From: CAXPZW01 sp964221845
GTDB lineage: Bacteria > Bacteroidota > Bacteroidia > Flavobacteriales_D > Sanyastnellaceae
Assembly (NCBI GenBank): GCA_964221845.1
Contig: CAXPZW010000051.1
Location: 1-41,681 of the forward strand
DNA: 41,681 nt
Direction of reading: 5' to 3'
Part shown: positions 31,949-40,289 of the stretch, in pieces
Position numbering within the stretch: the first letter of the stretch is position 1
How the letters are laid out: each line of letters starts with the position of its first letter
Program-made: the position numbers and the translations under genes
Notes under the pieces: model-generated
What the model saw: the letters and a program-made list of their open reading frames with translations, nothing else
Databases searched by the model: none
Told to the model about the DNA's origin: nothing

Positions 31949-32533
31949 ATGAAACGAAGCTTGCTTGTACTGCCCGCATTGGCCCTTATGGTGGCCTGCG
32001 GCGAATCTCCTGCCCCCGCAACCCCTGACCAAGACGCGGTCACCCCGGCCGTAGAAACGCCAGCAACCCCTGCGCCTGAAGCCGAAGCGCTCAATGCCGG
32101 TGTGTTTGTGACCATGGCCGAGGATCACCTCAAAATGGGGGAGGACGACTACATGAAAGTCTTCCGCTTGCCCGAGGCCGCGGCCAGCACCGTCAACCAA
32201 CCCGATCAGGGTGGTGACATCAAGAGCTGGAAATTCACCATGGAAGGCGAGAGCCCGTACACCCTGTTTGTGACCCTGGCCGACTTTGAAACCGTAGATC
32301 AGGCCAAGGCCGTTTTTGATCAAGTGCCCAGCTTCAGCTACCTGCGCACCCCTGCGGGCACTTCGCAACAACACCGCACCGCTCGTTTTGGAGGTCAATG
32401 TGTGCACTTGGCGGCCAACTGCGAATTGTCGGTGGATGCATTCAACGCGGTGTGGAAGGAGCTGGTGAACGCCTTGGACAACCCCACACTTGAAGGTACC
32501 CACGATCAGCCATGCGCTGATCAGCCCGTCTAA
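31949..32533 (+). CDS. Lipoprotein of unknown function
   Basis: The 194-residue precursor has a lipoprotein signal peptide with lipobox LMVAC (Cys17 lipidated). A Pro/Ala/Thr/Glu-rich linker (about residues 18-52) follows, then a compact domain with VFRLPEAAASTVNQPDQGG and cysteines near the end. The linker suits an outer-membrane lipoprotein that holds its domain away from the membrane. I know no family. It lies 30 bases after typA, perhaps with its own promoter (GCGATTTTCG). Confidence 0.7.
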   Translation: MKRSLLVLPALALMVACGESPAPATPDQDAVTPAVETPATPAPEAEALNAGVFVTMAEDHLKMGEDDYMKVFRLPEAAASTVNQPDQGGDIKSWKFTMEGESPYTLFVTLADFETVDQAKAVFDQVPSFSYLRTPAGTSQQHRTARFGGQCVHLAANCELSVDAFNAVWKELVNALDNPTLEGTHDQPCADQPV

Positions 32534-32712
32534 TGGCCTGAGTAAAGAAAACTTGCGCAACCGCTTCGGCAATTGCCCGAAACAGCTCAACACCCACTGC
32601 TTTAGCGCGCTGTAAGCTGCGGATATTCGAAAACCCACACCGTCTTTTGCAAACCGCCAGTCGGGCAGGCTATGGAGCGCCATCTTGGCATCCAATCTGT
32701 ACCCGAACGGTC

Positions 32713-33447
32713 ATGAAACGTATTACCGCCACCGCCCTGATAGCCGGGGCCATTGTCTTGAGCGCTTTCCTTCTGGGACGCGCCTACATCCAACGCAGCC
32801 ACAACGCCGGCCAAGTGCACGTGACCGGCTTGGGCAAAACCGATTTCACCTCCGACTTGACGGTTTGGGAGGCCAGCTTCAGCGCCGAGCGCATGGACCT
32901 GCAGACCGCCTACACCGAGCTCGAGCGCACCAAGGCCATCGTACGCGAGTACCTGTTGGGCCAAGGCTTGCGCGAAGACGAAGTGGTGTTTAACGCCGTA
33001 TCCACTCAAAACCTCACCCGACGCTTGTATTCCGATGACGGAGACTACCGAGGCGAGGAATTCGCAGGCTACCGGTTGGGCCAATCACTCGAAGTAAAAT
33101 CCAACAAAGTGGACTTGGTAGAGCGCATCTCTCGCGAGGTGACCGAGCTTTTGAACCAAGGCGTCAACCTTTACTCAGAGGCACCCCGCTACTACTTTAC
33201 CGGATTGGCCGATTTGAAAGTGCAGATGATCTCCAAGGCTTCCGAAGACGCCCGCCAACGCGCCGAAATGATCGCGCAAAACGCGGGTGGGAAGCTGGGG
33301 GACATCTCCTCTGCGCGCATGGGCGTGTTCCAGATCACCGGTCAGCACTCCAACGAGGACTACAGCTGGGGCGGAACCTACAACACTTCCTCGCGCGAGA
33401 AAACCGCATCCATCACCGTAAAAATCACCTTCGATGTTCAAGACTGA
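32713..33447 (+). CDS. SIMPL-domain (DUF541) membrane-anchored protein
   Basis: The 244-residue protein has an N-terminal hydrophobic anchor (about residues 5-25) and a periplasmic SIMPL/DUF541 domain. The domain has VTGLGKTDFTSDLTVWEASF, a long helix (LQTAYTELERTKAIV) and SKASEDARQRAEMIAQNAGGKLG, which are typical. Family members form oligomeric rings in some bacteria; the role is poorly known, with links to oxidative stress. The end overlaps the YiiX-like gene by 14 bases. The 179 bp upstream hold no other gene. Confidence 0.88.
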   Translation: MKRITATALIAGAIVLSAFLLGRAYIQRSHNAGQVHVTGLGKTDFTSDLTVWEASFSAERMDLQTAYTELERTKAIVREYLLGQGLREDEVVFNAVSTQNLTRRLYSDDGDYRGEEFAGYRLGQSLEVKSNKVDLVERISREVTELLNQGVNLYSEAPRYYFTGLADLKVQMISKASEDARQRAEMIAQNAGGKLGDISSARMGVFQITGQHSNEDYSWGGTYNTSSREKTASITVKITFDVQD

Positions 33448-34096
33448 TTCCTGGGGCAAAGCCGCCCTGTTATTTTTTGCTATAGCGGCCGTAGTGGGCC
33501 TGAGCAGCGCGCTGATCCTGCCGCTGGAGTCTGTTTCCAAGGAAGTGGCCAGTGAAACGGAGTTTCAAAACGGAGACATCGTGTTCCAGTCCTCCAAGTC
33601 GGGGCAGAGTTTGGCGGTGCAGTTGGCCACCGGCTCGGAGTTCAGCCATGTGGGCTTGTTGTTTGACCGCCATGGGGACGGGGAGTGGTGGGTGCTGGAA
33701 GCTGTCCAGCCCGTGAAGTGGACCCCGCTGGCCCAATTCCGTTTGCACAGCGACGGGGGCAAGATTGCCGTGCGCCGCTTGAGCAACACCCTCACCGAAG
33801 CACAAGCTAAGGCCCTGCGCACCGAAGCAGAGTCCCACCTGGGCAAGCAGTACGACATTGCGTTTGACTGGTCGGACGAAGAGATGTACTGCTCAGAGTT
33901 GGTGTGGAAGGCGTACCATCGCGCAGCAGGCGTGGAGTTGGGCGCCCTCAAGGCCCTCAAGGAATACGACTTGAAGCACCCGGCGGTCAAAAAGCAAATG
34001 AAGCGCTACGCGGGAGACATCCCCTGGGACCATCCTATGATTGCCCCCGGAGCAGTATTTAACGCGCCGGTTTTGCAGACGGTGCTTCGGGAATAG
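33434..34096 (+). CDS. YiiX-like permuted papain-fold hydrolase
   Basis: This 220-residue protein has an N-terminal membrane segment (about residues 9-29) and a domain of the YiiX/YebB permuted NlpC/P60-papain superfamily. Seen motifs are GDIVFQSSKSGQSLAVQL, catalytic His72 in FSHVGLLF, EAVQPVKWTPL, and catalytic Cys153 in MYCSELVW. Such enzymes hydrolyse amides or esters in the envelope, possibly lipids or peptidoglycan. It overlaps the SIMPL gene by 14 bases. Confidence 0.85.
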   Translation: MFKTDSWGKAALLFFAIAAVVGLSSALILPLESVSKEVASETEFQNGDIVFQSSKSGQSLAVQLATGSEFSHVGLLFDRHGDGEWWVLEAVQPVKWTPLAQFRLHSDGGKIAVRRLSNTLTEAQAKALRTEAESHLGKQYDIAFDWSDEEMYCSELVWKAYHRAAGVELGALKALKEYDLKHPAVKKQMKRYAGDIPWDHPMIAPGAVFNAPVLQTVLRE

Positions 34097-34106
34097 GCGA
34101 GAGGCG

Positions 34107-34114
34107 TATCTTAC
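34107..34114 (+). promoter_or_regulatory. Possible -7 box of the K+-channel gene
   Basis: TATCTTAC resembles TAnnTTTG and ends 4 bases before ATG 34119, so the mRNA would be leaderless. Confidence 0.35.
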
Positions 34115-34118
34115 GTCC

Positions 34119-34457
34119 ATGCTCTTCACCCGGACGCTCGTTTCGTTTTTGAAAGACCCGGAATACCGGGACTTGTTGGTCACCACATCCATCGTGCTGG
34201 CCATCGGAACCGTGATGTACCATTACTTGGAAGGGTGGTCTTGGTTGGACAGCGCCTACTTTTCGGTCATCACCCTCACCACAGTAGGCTACGGCGACTT
34301 TTCGCCCCAGACCGACGGAGGCAAGGCCTTTACCATCCTCTACATCGTCATTGGAGTAGGCATCATCCTGAGTTTCATCAACACGGTCTACAGCCACTAC
34401 AACGAGGTCAAGGCCGCGGGCAAGAACGGTACCTCCAATCCCGACAGCCATGCATGA
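34119..34457 (+). CDS. Two-helix potassium channel subunit
   Basis: The 112-residue membrane protein has two helices flanking a pore loop with the K+ selectivity filter TVGYGD (residues 55-60). It fits the minimal KcsA-like ion-channel-2 family (PF07885); four copies would make a pore. There is no regulator-of-conductance (RCK) domain in the short C-terminus (EVKAAGKNGTSNPDSHA). The ATG at 34119 (MLFTRTLVSFLK) is chosen since an upstream start would lie in the hydrolase gene. The next gene overlaps by eight bases, so its product may be a partner. Confidence 0.88.
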   Translation: MLFTRTLVSFLKDPEYRDLLVTTSIVLAIGTVMYHYLEGWSWLDSAYFSVITLTTVGYGDFSPQTDGGKAFTILYIVIGVGIILSFINTVYSHYNEVKAAGKNGTSNPDSHA

Positions 34458-34809
34458 ACTCCGGCAAGTGCGCGACATCCAAACCATGGCGCAAAGCCTG
34501 ATTGCAGGCAAACCATCCACAGAGTACTTCATCACCTTCGCACGCTACAACCGTGAACTCAAGGCGCATCTGACCAAGGTTCTTGAGCCTGGCTTTGCCC
34601 GAGATCACCTCACCACCATTCCAGACTTCGAAGCAAACGCAGAAACCAAGACTTCTCGGGGAGTATCCATCGCCTTGGCCGCCCTGGGAGCCGTTGGGAT
34701 TGCACCTGCCTTCTTGGTGCAGAGCGCCCAGCAGAAGGAGATGTTGGACGTGGTCCGTGAAATCCAGGGCAAGTATGCATCCATGGAATTCTTGATGGGA
34801 AATGGCTGA
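34450..34809 (+). CDS. Unknown 119-residue protein between channel and TIGR02117 genes
   Basis: This protein begins with a soluble helical part (residues 1-70; FITFARYNRELKAHLTKV) followed by one hydrophobic stretch (about 74-91, IALAALGAVGIAPAFLVQ) and a short C-terminal helix. Start ATG 34450 overlaps the channel gene by eight bases; its end overlaps the next gene by eight. Both overlaps speak for tight coupling. I do not recognise a family. It could gate or regulate the channel, which is a guess from order. Confidence 0.65.
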   Translation: MHELRQVRDIQTMAQSLIAGKPSTEYFITFARYNRELKAHLTKVLEPGFARDHLTTIPDFEANAETKTSRGVSIALAALGAVGIAPAFLVQSAQQKEMLDVVREIQGKYASMEFLMGNG

Positions 34810-35488
34810 GTCGCTCCTCAAACAAGGGTGGAGCCGAATCAAGTGGCTGTTCAAGTGGCTCTTCCGCCTGGTGTTTGCGCCCATCCTGATCTACATGATC
34901 ATTGCACTGATCTTGACCTACATCCCCACGGGAACCGCGGTGACACCGAACCAGGATACACACACGGTCTATGTGGTCACCAACGGGCTGCACGTGGATT
35001 TGGTGTTTCCACGGGAGCATTTGCAGCCGGTGTTGGACAAAGGCGTGGTCCACACACCTAACACCCGCTTCATTGGCATTGGGTGGGGCGACACGGACTT
35101 CTTCCTGCAAACCCGCACGTGGGCGGATTTCAAAACCGGTGTAGCAGCCAAAGCACTGCTGTGGCCAACCCCCAGTTTGATGCATGTGGCCCACTACGAC
35201 AGCCGCCGCAAAGGGTGGCACGAAATCACGTGTACCACCGAGCAGCTGGCCATCCTCACCGAGGGCGTGGCACAACAATTCAGCTACCTGGACAACCGGG
35301 TGCAAATGCTCACCGAGCCCGGCTACCACGACAACGACCAGTTTTACCGGGCAGAAGACCACTACACGTGCTTTTTCACCTGCAATACCTGGATCAACGA
35401 CCTGCTCAAACAGGCCGACTTGCCGGCGAGCGCTTGGACTCCGTTTGACTTTGGAGTCATGCACCATTACCCAACACCTGTCGAATAA
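34802..35488 (+). CDS. TIGR02117/DUF2459-family membrane protein
   Basis: The 228-residue protein has one N-terminal membrane anchor (about residues 20-42) and an extracytoplasmic domain. The domain has the TIGR02117 motifs VYVVTNGLHVDLVFP, then FIGIGWGDTDFFL, and FFTCNTWINDLLKQADL near the end. The last (CNTW) resembles the Cys-containing part of papain-like folds, so enzymatic activity is possible. The family is conserved but uncharacterised. Start ATG 34802 overlaps the stop of the preceding gene. Confidence 0.8.
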   Translation: MAESLLKQGWSRIKWLFKWLFRLVFAPILIYMIIALILTYIPTGTAVTPNQDTHTVYVVTNGLHVDLVFPREHLQPVLDKGVVHTPNTRFIGIGWGDTDFFLQTRTWADFKTGVAAKALLWPTPSLMHVAHYDSRRKGWHEITCTTEQLAILTEGVAQQFSYLDNRVQMLTEPGYHDNDQFYRAEDHYTCFFTCNTWINDLLKQADLPASAWTPFDFGVMHHYPTPVE

Positions 35489-35576
35489 TATTCAGGCGGT
35501 AGCGCTTGCTTCAATTCGTTGATTTAAAGCGTGTTTGGTCCGCAATTTGAAGCGGTACAGAAAAAACAAACACGCC

Positions 35577-36218
35577 ATGAAACACCTGCTTCTTCTTGCT
35601 TTGCTGTGGTCCGGATCGTTTGCCGCGCAGCGTCAGTTTGACCAATCTCACTTGGATGTAGATATGGTCACCTTCAATGCCCAACTTCACCTCGCAGCCA
35701 CCCAGAAAGACACGTCCTTGCTACGTCCTTTGCTGGCTGAAACACTCCGCTTGGGGTACGACGCCTACTTCGAGGATAAATCGGAATTGTTGACCCACCT
35801 GGCCGACCATCCAGAAGACGAGTTCTGGAAAGAGTTGCTCCACACCACACGCATGGGTTGGGTTCGCGAAAGTGCTGGAGAACAGGCCATTTTCGTAGGC
35901 CCAGCGTACGCGGCTGCCGGCATGACCGAGGGGCAAGTGTTGGTGATAGGAGAAGGAGTGCGCTTACGAAGTGCGCCGGGTTACCAGAGCAAAGTGTTGG
36001 GTGCGGTCAGCTTTGCATTCTTGGATTGTGATGGTGCTCCTTGGGACGCCAATGTGATTGAACAGGACGGTGCTTGGTGGGTGGAGGTGTTCTGGAACGA
36101 TGAGCCGGCCTATGTGCACATGGACTACACGTCGTTGGCCTTTGGACGGCACGTGGAGGTGCAACGCACGCCGGAAGGATTCAAGCTCTCGGCGGCCTAT
36201 TTCCTGCCAGGCTGTTAG
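35577..36218 (+). CDS. Exported protein with SH3-like domain
   Basis: The 213-residue protein has a signal peptide (MKHLLLLALLWSGSFAAQ), a helical N-terminal domain with FNAQLHLAATQKDTSLLRP, and a C-terminal bacterial SH3-like region (EGVRLRSAPGYQSKVLGAVSF, DGAWWVEVFW) that could bind peptidoglycan. It starts 88 bases after the TIGR02117 gene; GCAATTTGAA upstream may be part of a promoter. The signal peptide sets the start at 35577. Confidence 0.7.
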   Translation: MKHLLLLALLWSGSFAAQRQFDQSHLDVDMVTFNAQLHLAATQKDTSLLRPLLAETLRLGYDAYFEDKSELLTHLADHPEDEFWKELLHTTRMGWVRESAGEQAIFVGPAYAAAGMTEGQVLVIGEGVRLRSAPGYQSKVLGAVSFAFLDCDGAPWDANVIEQDGAWWVEVFWNDEPAYVHMDYTSLAFGRHVEVQRTPEGFKLSAAYFLPGC

Positions 36219-36243
36219 CCTTTGTTTGTGTACATCCGCAGTT

Positions 36244-36283
36244 AAACGCGTATACCCGTTTCTACCCGGGTATACGTGTTTTT
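36244..36283. terminator. Terminator-like hairpin containing the repeated motif
   Basis: AAACGCGTATACCCG (36244-36258) pairs with CGGGTATACGTGTTT (36267-36281), a 15-bp stem with one G-T wobble and an 8-base loop, then TT. The stem lies 26 bases after the SH3-protein gene. Being nearly symmetrical it could work in both directions. The same 15 bases recur near 27707. Confidence 0.6.
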
Positions 36284-36365
36284 ACTTGGGTTGGGTGGGA
36301 GTGGGGTGGTTGATTGATGGGCGGGAGGAGGTTCGCGCGCGCGGAAAAATCCGACCTTGGTCACC

Positions 36366-36527
36366 ATGAAATCCAACCCCGCCATTCCGTGCCCGGAGTG
36401 TTCCACTATGATCCCGTTGGATCCAGCCACCCTGTTCTCAGGGGGCACCTTCAGCTGCGCCGAGTGCCAGACCCAGGTTTCCCTGGCCCAAGACACCGAA
36501 CGTAAACTCCGCAAAGCCAAACGCTGA
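36366..36527 (+). CDS. Small zinc-ribbon protein
   Basis: The 53-residue protein (MKSNPAIPCPECSTMIPLDP and then SCAEC) has two knuckles, Cys9/Cys12 and Cys31/Cys34, and a basic tail RKLRKAKR. It should bind one zinc ion and may contact nucleic acid or a protein partner. GACCTTGG just upstream could be a -7 box. One base separates its stop from the next start. It is short, so the family is uncertain. Confidence 0.6.
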   Translation: MKSNPAIPCPECSTMIPLDPATLFSGGTFSCAECQTQVSLAQDTERKLRKAKR

Positions 36528-36528
36528 C

Positions 36529-36723
36529 ATGCCTGAACCACTACAGAACCGGCACAGCCAAAACCTCCTCGACCGTGCGTTGGATGTGTTGCAACATGCA
36601 CTCCGCGGTCGATTGGGGCGAGATTGGAAGGACATACCCGCACAAGTTTGCCGCTGGAATGGATCCCTCTGCAAATCCAAGCAAGACGAACACTCCAGCC
36701 CAATCTCTGTTCTACATCCATGA
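36529..36723 (+). CDS. Possible small protein of 64 residues
   Basis: The frame starts one base after the zinc-ribbon stop and its TGA overlaps the start of the hydrolase gene (ATGA). This arrangement suggests a real gene in an operon. The N-terminal half (NLLDRALDVLQHALRGRLG) looks helical, the C-terminal half less protein-like. I recognise no family. It may be a small or degenerating gene. Confidence 0.4.
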   Translation: MPEPLQNRHSQNLLDRALDVLQHALRGRLGRDWKDIPAQVCRWNGSLCKSKQDEHSSPISVLHP

Positions 36724-37535
36724 AGCGCTCCCCACTTTCCTTCGAGAAAATCGAAAACAACGCCAGCTTTGAATGGGCCGTATTTGTGCACGGAGCAGGA
36801 GGGAGCACACGCACCTGGCGCCGCCAACGGGAGGACTTTGGAGCGCAATACAACCTGCTTCTGATCGATTTGCCTGACCACGGCTCCAACGCCGATGAAG
36901 CCGCTGTTTCTGAAGAATACACCTGGGACGGACTGGCCGATACCCTTTGGGCCACTGTGGATGCCGCAGGACTCAAACAGGTGCATTTGGTGGGGCTTTC
37001 GCTGGGATCCATTCTGGTGATGGATATGGAACGCATGCAGCCGAGCCGTGCGCTGTCCATGATACTCGGGGGAGCGATTGTCAAGCTGACGCCCCAATTG
37101 CGTTTCATTGCTAACACGTCTTTGGCGTTGGCCAAACTGATTGGTTTCCGATCCTTCTACAAATTGGCAGCTCGGATCGCACTGCCGCGCAAGAACCACA
37201 AGAAGTCCCGTGATGTGTTTGTACGTGAATCGCAGGCGCTCAGCATTCCTGCCTTCAAACGCTGGACCGAGCTCTACACCGGGTTAGACGATCACCTCAA
37301 CATGCTCTTCATGCGCACCACCACTACACCACGAGTTTTGGTGATGGGAGGGCAGGACCACTTGTTTGGCAAGCAGGCCGCACTGTACGCCAAACGCCAC
37401 CGCCACACCGAATTGGATGTAGCCCCAGGATGCGGGCACGTGGTCAGCATCGAGCAGCCGCAGTTCTTCAACGCCACTGCTTTGGCCTTTCTCAAGCGCA
37501 TCACACGATCCATCCTGCAAGTGGAGGCGGCGTAA
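36720..37535 (+). CDS. Alpha/beta hydrolase
   Basis: The 271-residue protein shows the alpha/beta-hydrolase fold: oxyanion motif FVHGAGGST, nucleophile elbow GLSLGS (Ser94), acid GGQDHLF (Asp213), and His240 in GCGHVVSIEQP. The cap region about residues 120-190 is rich in Leu and Lys. Substrate is unknown; esters, lactones or thioesters are possible. No signal peptide is seen. It starts in the stop of the small upstream gene. Confidence 0.88.
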   Translation: MKRSPLSFEKIENNASFEWAVFVHGAGGSTRTWRRQREDFGAQYNLLLIDLPDHGSNADEAAVSEEYTWDGLADTLWATVDAAGLKQVHLVGLSLGSILVMDMERMQPSRALSMILGGAIVKLTPQLRFIANTSLALAKLIGFRSFYKLAARIALPRKNHKKSRDVFVRESQALSIPAFKRWTELYTGLDDHLNMLFMRTTTTPRVLVMGGQDHLFGKQAALYAKRHRHTELDVAPGCGHVVSIEQPQFFNATALAFLKRITRSILQVEAA

Positions 37536-37559
37536 CGCCGAGATTCCGAACTTCGCCCC

Positions 37560-38300
37560 ATGCATGCACAACGTACTGCGCTGGTCACCGGCGCCGCTGG
37601 AGGCTTGGGCACCGCCTGGGTCCGCAAATTGGTCTCTGAGGACTACCACGTTTACCTCACCGCCCGCAACATTGTTAAAGCCGAAGAGGCCGCCATCAAC
37701 GCCGGGTTTGCCACCACCCAGGTCACCCCACTTGGTCTGGACGTGACCAACGAAAAGCACATGGAAGCTGCCGCCCGCATCATTGGGGTGCAGTTTGGCC
37801 GCTTGGACATCCTGGTCAACAACGCGGGCTACAACGCCAAAGACTTGGGCGACGATGCCGTGTTCCAAAGCAGTTTTAAACTTGATGCCCTCAACCCTGA
37901 AGAGGTGCTCAAGAGCTACCGCATCAACAGCGTCGGGCCTGTACTCATGCTCAAACATTTCCGCAGCTTGCTCAGCGCAGGCAAGGACAAGAAGGCCATT
38001 TCGATTGGCTCATGGCTGGGATCGGTCACCGCCAAAGAACGCGGCGGACACTACGGCTACAGCGGCAGCAAGCAAGCCTTGGTCATGCTCAACAAAGCCG
38101 CAGCCTTGGAATTGGCCGAGGACGGCATTGCATCCGTCGTGGTAAATCCAGGTTGGGTGGCCACGCTTATGGGTGGGCAAAAGGCCCCGCTCCAACCGGT
38201 GGAATCTGTAGAGAACATGTACAACAATGTGGTGGTGCCTATGCACGATTTAGAAACGGGAGGTTTCTACAATCACGATGGCGCTATGCATGCGCTTTAG
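37560..38300 (+). CDS. Short-chain dehydrogenase/reductase
   Basis: The 246-residue SDR contains TGAAGGLG for NAD(P), LVNNAG, catalytic Ser and Tyr-x-x-x-Lys (YSGSKQA), and VNPGWV. All catalytic residues are present, unlike the SDR at 7773. It acts on a hydroxyl or carbonyl compound that cannot be guessed. It lies 24 bases after the hydrolase gene and likely belongs to the same transcript. ATG 37560 matches the normal start distance. Confidence 0.9.
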   Translation: MHAQRTALVTGAAGGLGTAWVRKLVSEDYHVYLTARNIVKAEEAAINAGFATTQVTPLGLDVTNEKHMEAAARIIGVQFGRLDILVNNAGYNAKDLGDDAVFQSSFKLDALNPEEVLKSYRINSVGPVLMLKHFRSLLSAGKDKKAISIGSWLGSVTAKERGGHYGYSGSKQALVMLNKAAALELAEDGIASVVVNPGWVATLMGGQKAPLQPVESVENMYNNVVVPMHDLETGGFYNHDGAMHAL

Positions 38301-38413
38301 GCAGAAAGCAGGTTTTGTTTGGATTTATGGAGCACCTCCGCATGAAAGCTTAGGTGTGCTATGCAGCATGAGCACTGGATAATGGTTGTATTCACAATCG
38401 AAATAGAAATGAA

Positions 38414-39736
38414 TCAAAACCGGATTCCAATTCCCCATTGGGCATAATTTTCACCGCGACGGACCCAGCCACCTTTAAGGGCTATAGAACTCGAGACTTT
38501 CAAAATCAGGCCACACTCTGGAAAAAAAGCACCCTTAGTTTCGTCAATATTCTCCATATAGATAGTGTCTACGACTTTGTTGTCACTGATCCTGCGTTGG
38601 TATACTTCGTCTACTTGTTCAAAGTAGCCTAAACCGATACCACCATAGCCCCAAAATGGATAACGAATGGGAAAGAGTATCCCTGAACTCATGGCATAGT
38701 TCGTGTATTTTGATTCACCAGTTCTCGTGTATCTGTAATTTCCAGAATTGGAAGTATATACATTTCCTCTGTTATCCACTTCGCCGTTTGTAAGCGTTGT
38801 AAGTGAAGACAGATTCATCTTGAAGCCAAAGTACCAAGACGACTTATTTAATCTCATCACTCCCCCACAGAGGCCTACAGGACTAAGTGCATCGTATTGG
38901 AAGAAAATAGGGTTCATCCCTTTCCTGTTCAAGTGTTTCTTACATATTTCAATTTGCTTTCGAGCATAGTTGGTCTGCGTGGCAAAAGAAGACTGATTGA
39001 TGTATTTGGTGTAATAACTCTTAGCTAGACTGTAATCCTTGTCATTGAAATATCCATCTGCCTTACGCAAATAAGCCTCTGACAACCAAGATGATACTTC
39101 TTGAGCATACTTTCCCTTAGGAGATGGGTAGGACGATAGATACTGTTCACAAGCTGTCACGGTTCTCGACTTTTTGGCCCTTTGGTACGCATCTTCCTCA
39201 GCTTGTAACTTGCCCAAACGCGCTGCTTCGGACAACTCAGAAATGGCCCGCTCTGCATCAGTTCGATACTTTCCATTTACGAATGTATCCAGGTAATTCT
39301 GGTATGCCGGGATGGTATTCTTGCGAGAGGCGCTTAGCCACCCATCCTCATCTCCAATTGCGCTGATGATAGCGCTGACTTCTTGTCGGTATTTGCCAAA
39401 CGGCTGATCCGACAGATACTTCTGGCATGCGCTAACAGTTTGGTTCTCGAGGAGGTTCAAATATGAGAGCTCATCTTGGAGAATGCCTTCGTCCACCCGT
39501 GTCTCGAATTTTGACACTTCATATCTCTCAACACGCTGGAGTTCACTGGGCTCTTTGGGGTAGGTCGCATAAAAGTTGGTAATTACTTCCTGAGCGGCAT
39601 ACCAATTTTTCGCCGATACGAGTTGCCTTAGTTCAGTACGCAAGTCTTCAACCTTGTCAGTGATTTGCCCCATCAAACTAAGCGAACAAAAAGAAATCAG
39701 CGCGAAAGCGAGTAAATGGCGAAATAATTTCATCAC
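38414..39736 (-). CDS. Exported protein with TPR-like repeats and possible C-terminal barrel
   Basis: The 440-residue protein starts with a signal peptide (MMKLFRHLLAFALISFCSLS). Residues about 90-250 contain repeats of the form ACxxYLxxxPxGKYxxE (for example AYQNYLDTFVNGKYRTDAER and ACEQYLSSYPSPKGKYAQEV), which are TPR-like and common in Bacteroidota. The last 170 residues alternate polar and hydrophobic residues and end with GIGIRF, as outer-membrane beta-barrels do. A role as outer-membrane protein is likely. It is the last of three island genes, 18 bases after its neighbour. Confidence 0.7.
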   Translation of the reverse strand: MMKLFRHLLAFALISFCSLSLMGQITDKVEDLRTELRQLVSAKNWYAAQEVITNFYATYPKEPSELQRVERYEVSKFETRVDEGILQDELSYLNLLENQTVSACQKYLSDQPFGKYRQEVSAIISAIGDEDGWLSASRKNTIPAYQNYLDTFVNGKYRTDAERAISELSEAARLGKLQAEEDAYQRAKKSRTVTACEQYLSSYPSPKGKYAQEVSSWLSEAYLRKADGYFNDKDYSLAKSYYTKYINQSSFATQTNYARKQIEICKKHLNRKGMNPIFFQYDALSPVGLCGGVMRLNKSSWYFGFKMNLSSLTTLTNGEVDNRGNVYTSNSGNYRYTRTGESKYTNYAMSSGILFPIRYPFWGYGGIGLGYFEQVDEVYQRRISDNKVVDTIYMENIDETKGAFFPECGLILKVSSSIALKGGWVRRGENYAQWGIGIRF

Positions 39737-39754
39737 TCAATAGATTAAATGCAA

Positions 39755-40252
39755 TCAATAAAGGAATGGATCTTTGTTCGTTGTGTCGTCACCCTCATTT
39801 TCCTCAATCGATATTATTTTCAAGTACTTGAGAGCATTTTTGATACTGGTGATGTTTGCGAAACCAGCTACAGACTCAATGGTCAAAGCAGCACAGTGGT
39901 CATAAGAAACATCGTCCCCGTATTCATTAGTGAGCAAGCGAGAAGTCCATTGCATGCAATTTCCCGTTTCTGTTGAGCTGCATGTAAGTTTCAAATAGTT
40001 GTCTCCGTTCTCTTTGCGGTACAGATTGAATTCCACTTCCCTGATGTTAAACCTGTACTCTGTCAACACATCTTTGTTGGCCCATTTAATGACTGTTTCC
40101 CCATTTGGTCCAAGGGTTAATTTGTTAAACATCGGGTCAGCAATCAACATTTTGGTTTCGATGTAGTCAACCGTTGTTTTTGAAGTTAGATTTTGCGAAA
40201 GCAAAGTCAAGGAGGAGAGGAGGGCTAGATAAGTGGCCAGGAGCTTAAACAT
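39755..40252 (-). CDS. Exported unknown protein in the island
   Basis: The 165-residue protein has a signal peptide (MFKLLATYLALLSSLTLLSQ) and a beta-rich domain with several cysteines (LTCSSTETGNC, SYDHCAALTI). The start at 40252 is chosen for the signal peptide. The family is unknown to me. It lies between two other exported proteins, 18 and 37 bases away, so they probably act together. Confidence 0.65.
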   Translation of the reverse strand: MFKLLATYLALLSSLTLLSQNLTSKTTVDYIETKMLIADPMFNKLTLGPNGETVIKWANKDVLTEYRFNIREVEFNLYRKENGDNYLKLTCSSTETGNCMQWTSRLLTNEYGDDVSYDHCAALTIESVAGFANITSIKNALKYLKIISIEENEGDDTTNKDPFLY

Positions 40253-40289
40253 CGTAGATTTCGTATTGTGATGAAGCATATATGAAAGT

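Noticed and set aside
38330..38365. Weak inverted repeat AGCACCT ... AGGTGTGCT after the SDR gene
   Set aside because: The stem needs bulges and no T-run follows, so it is not listed as a terminator.
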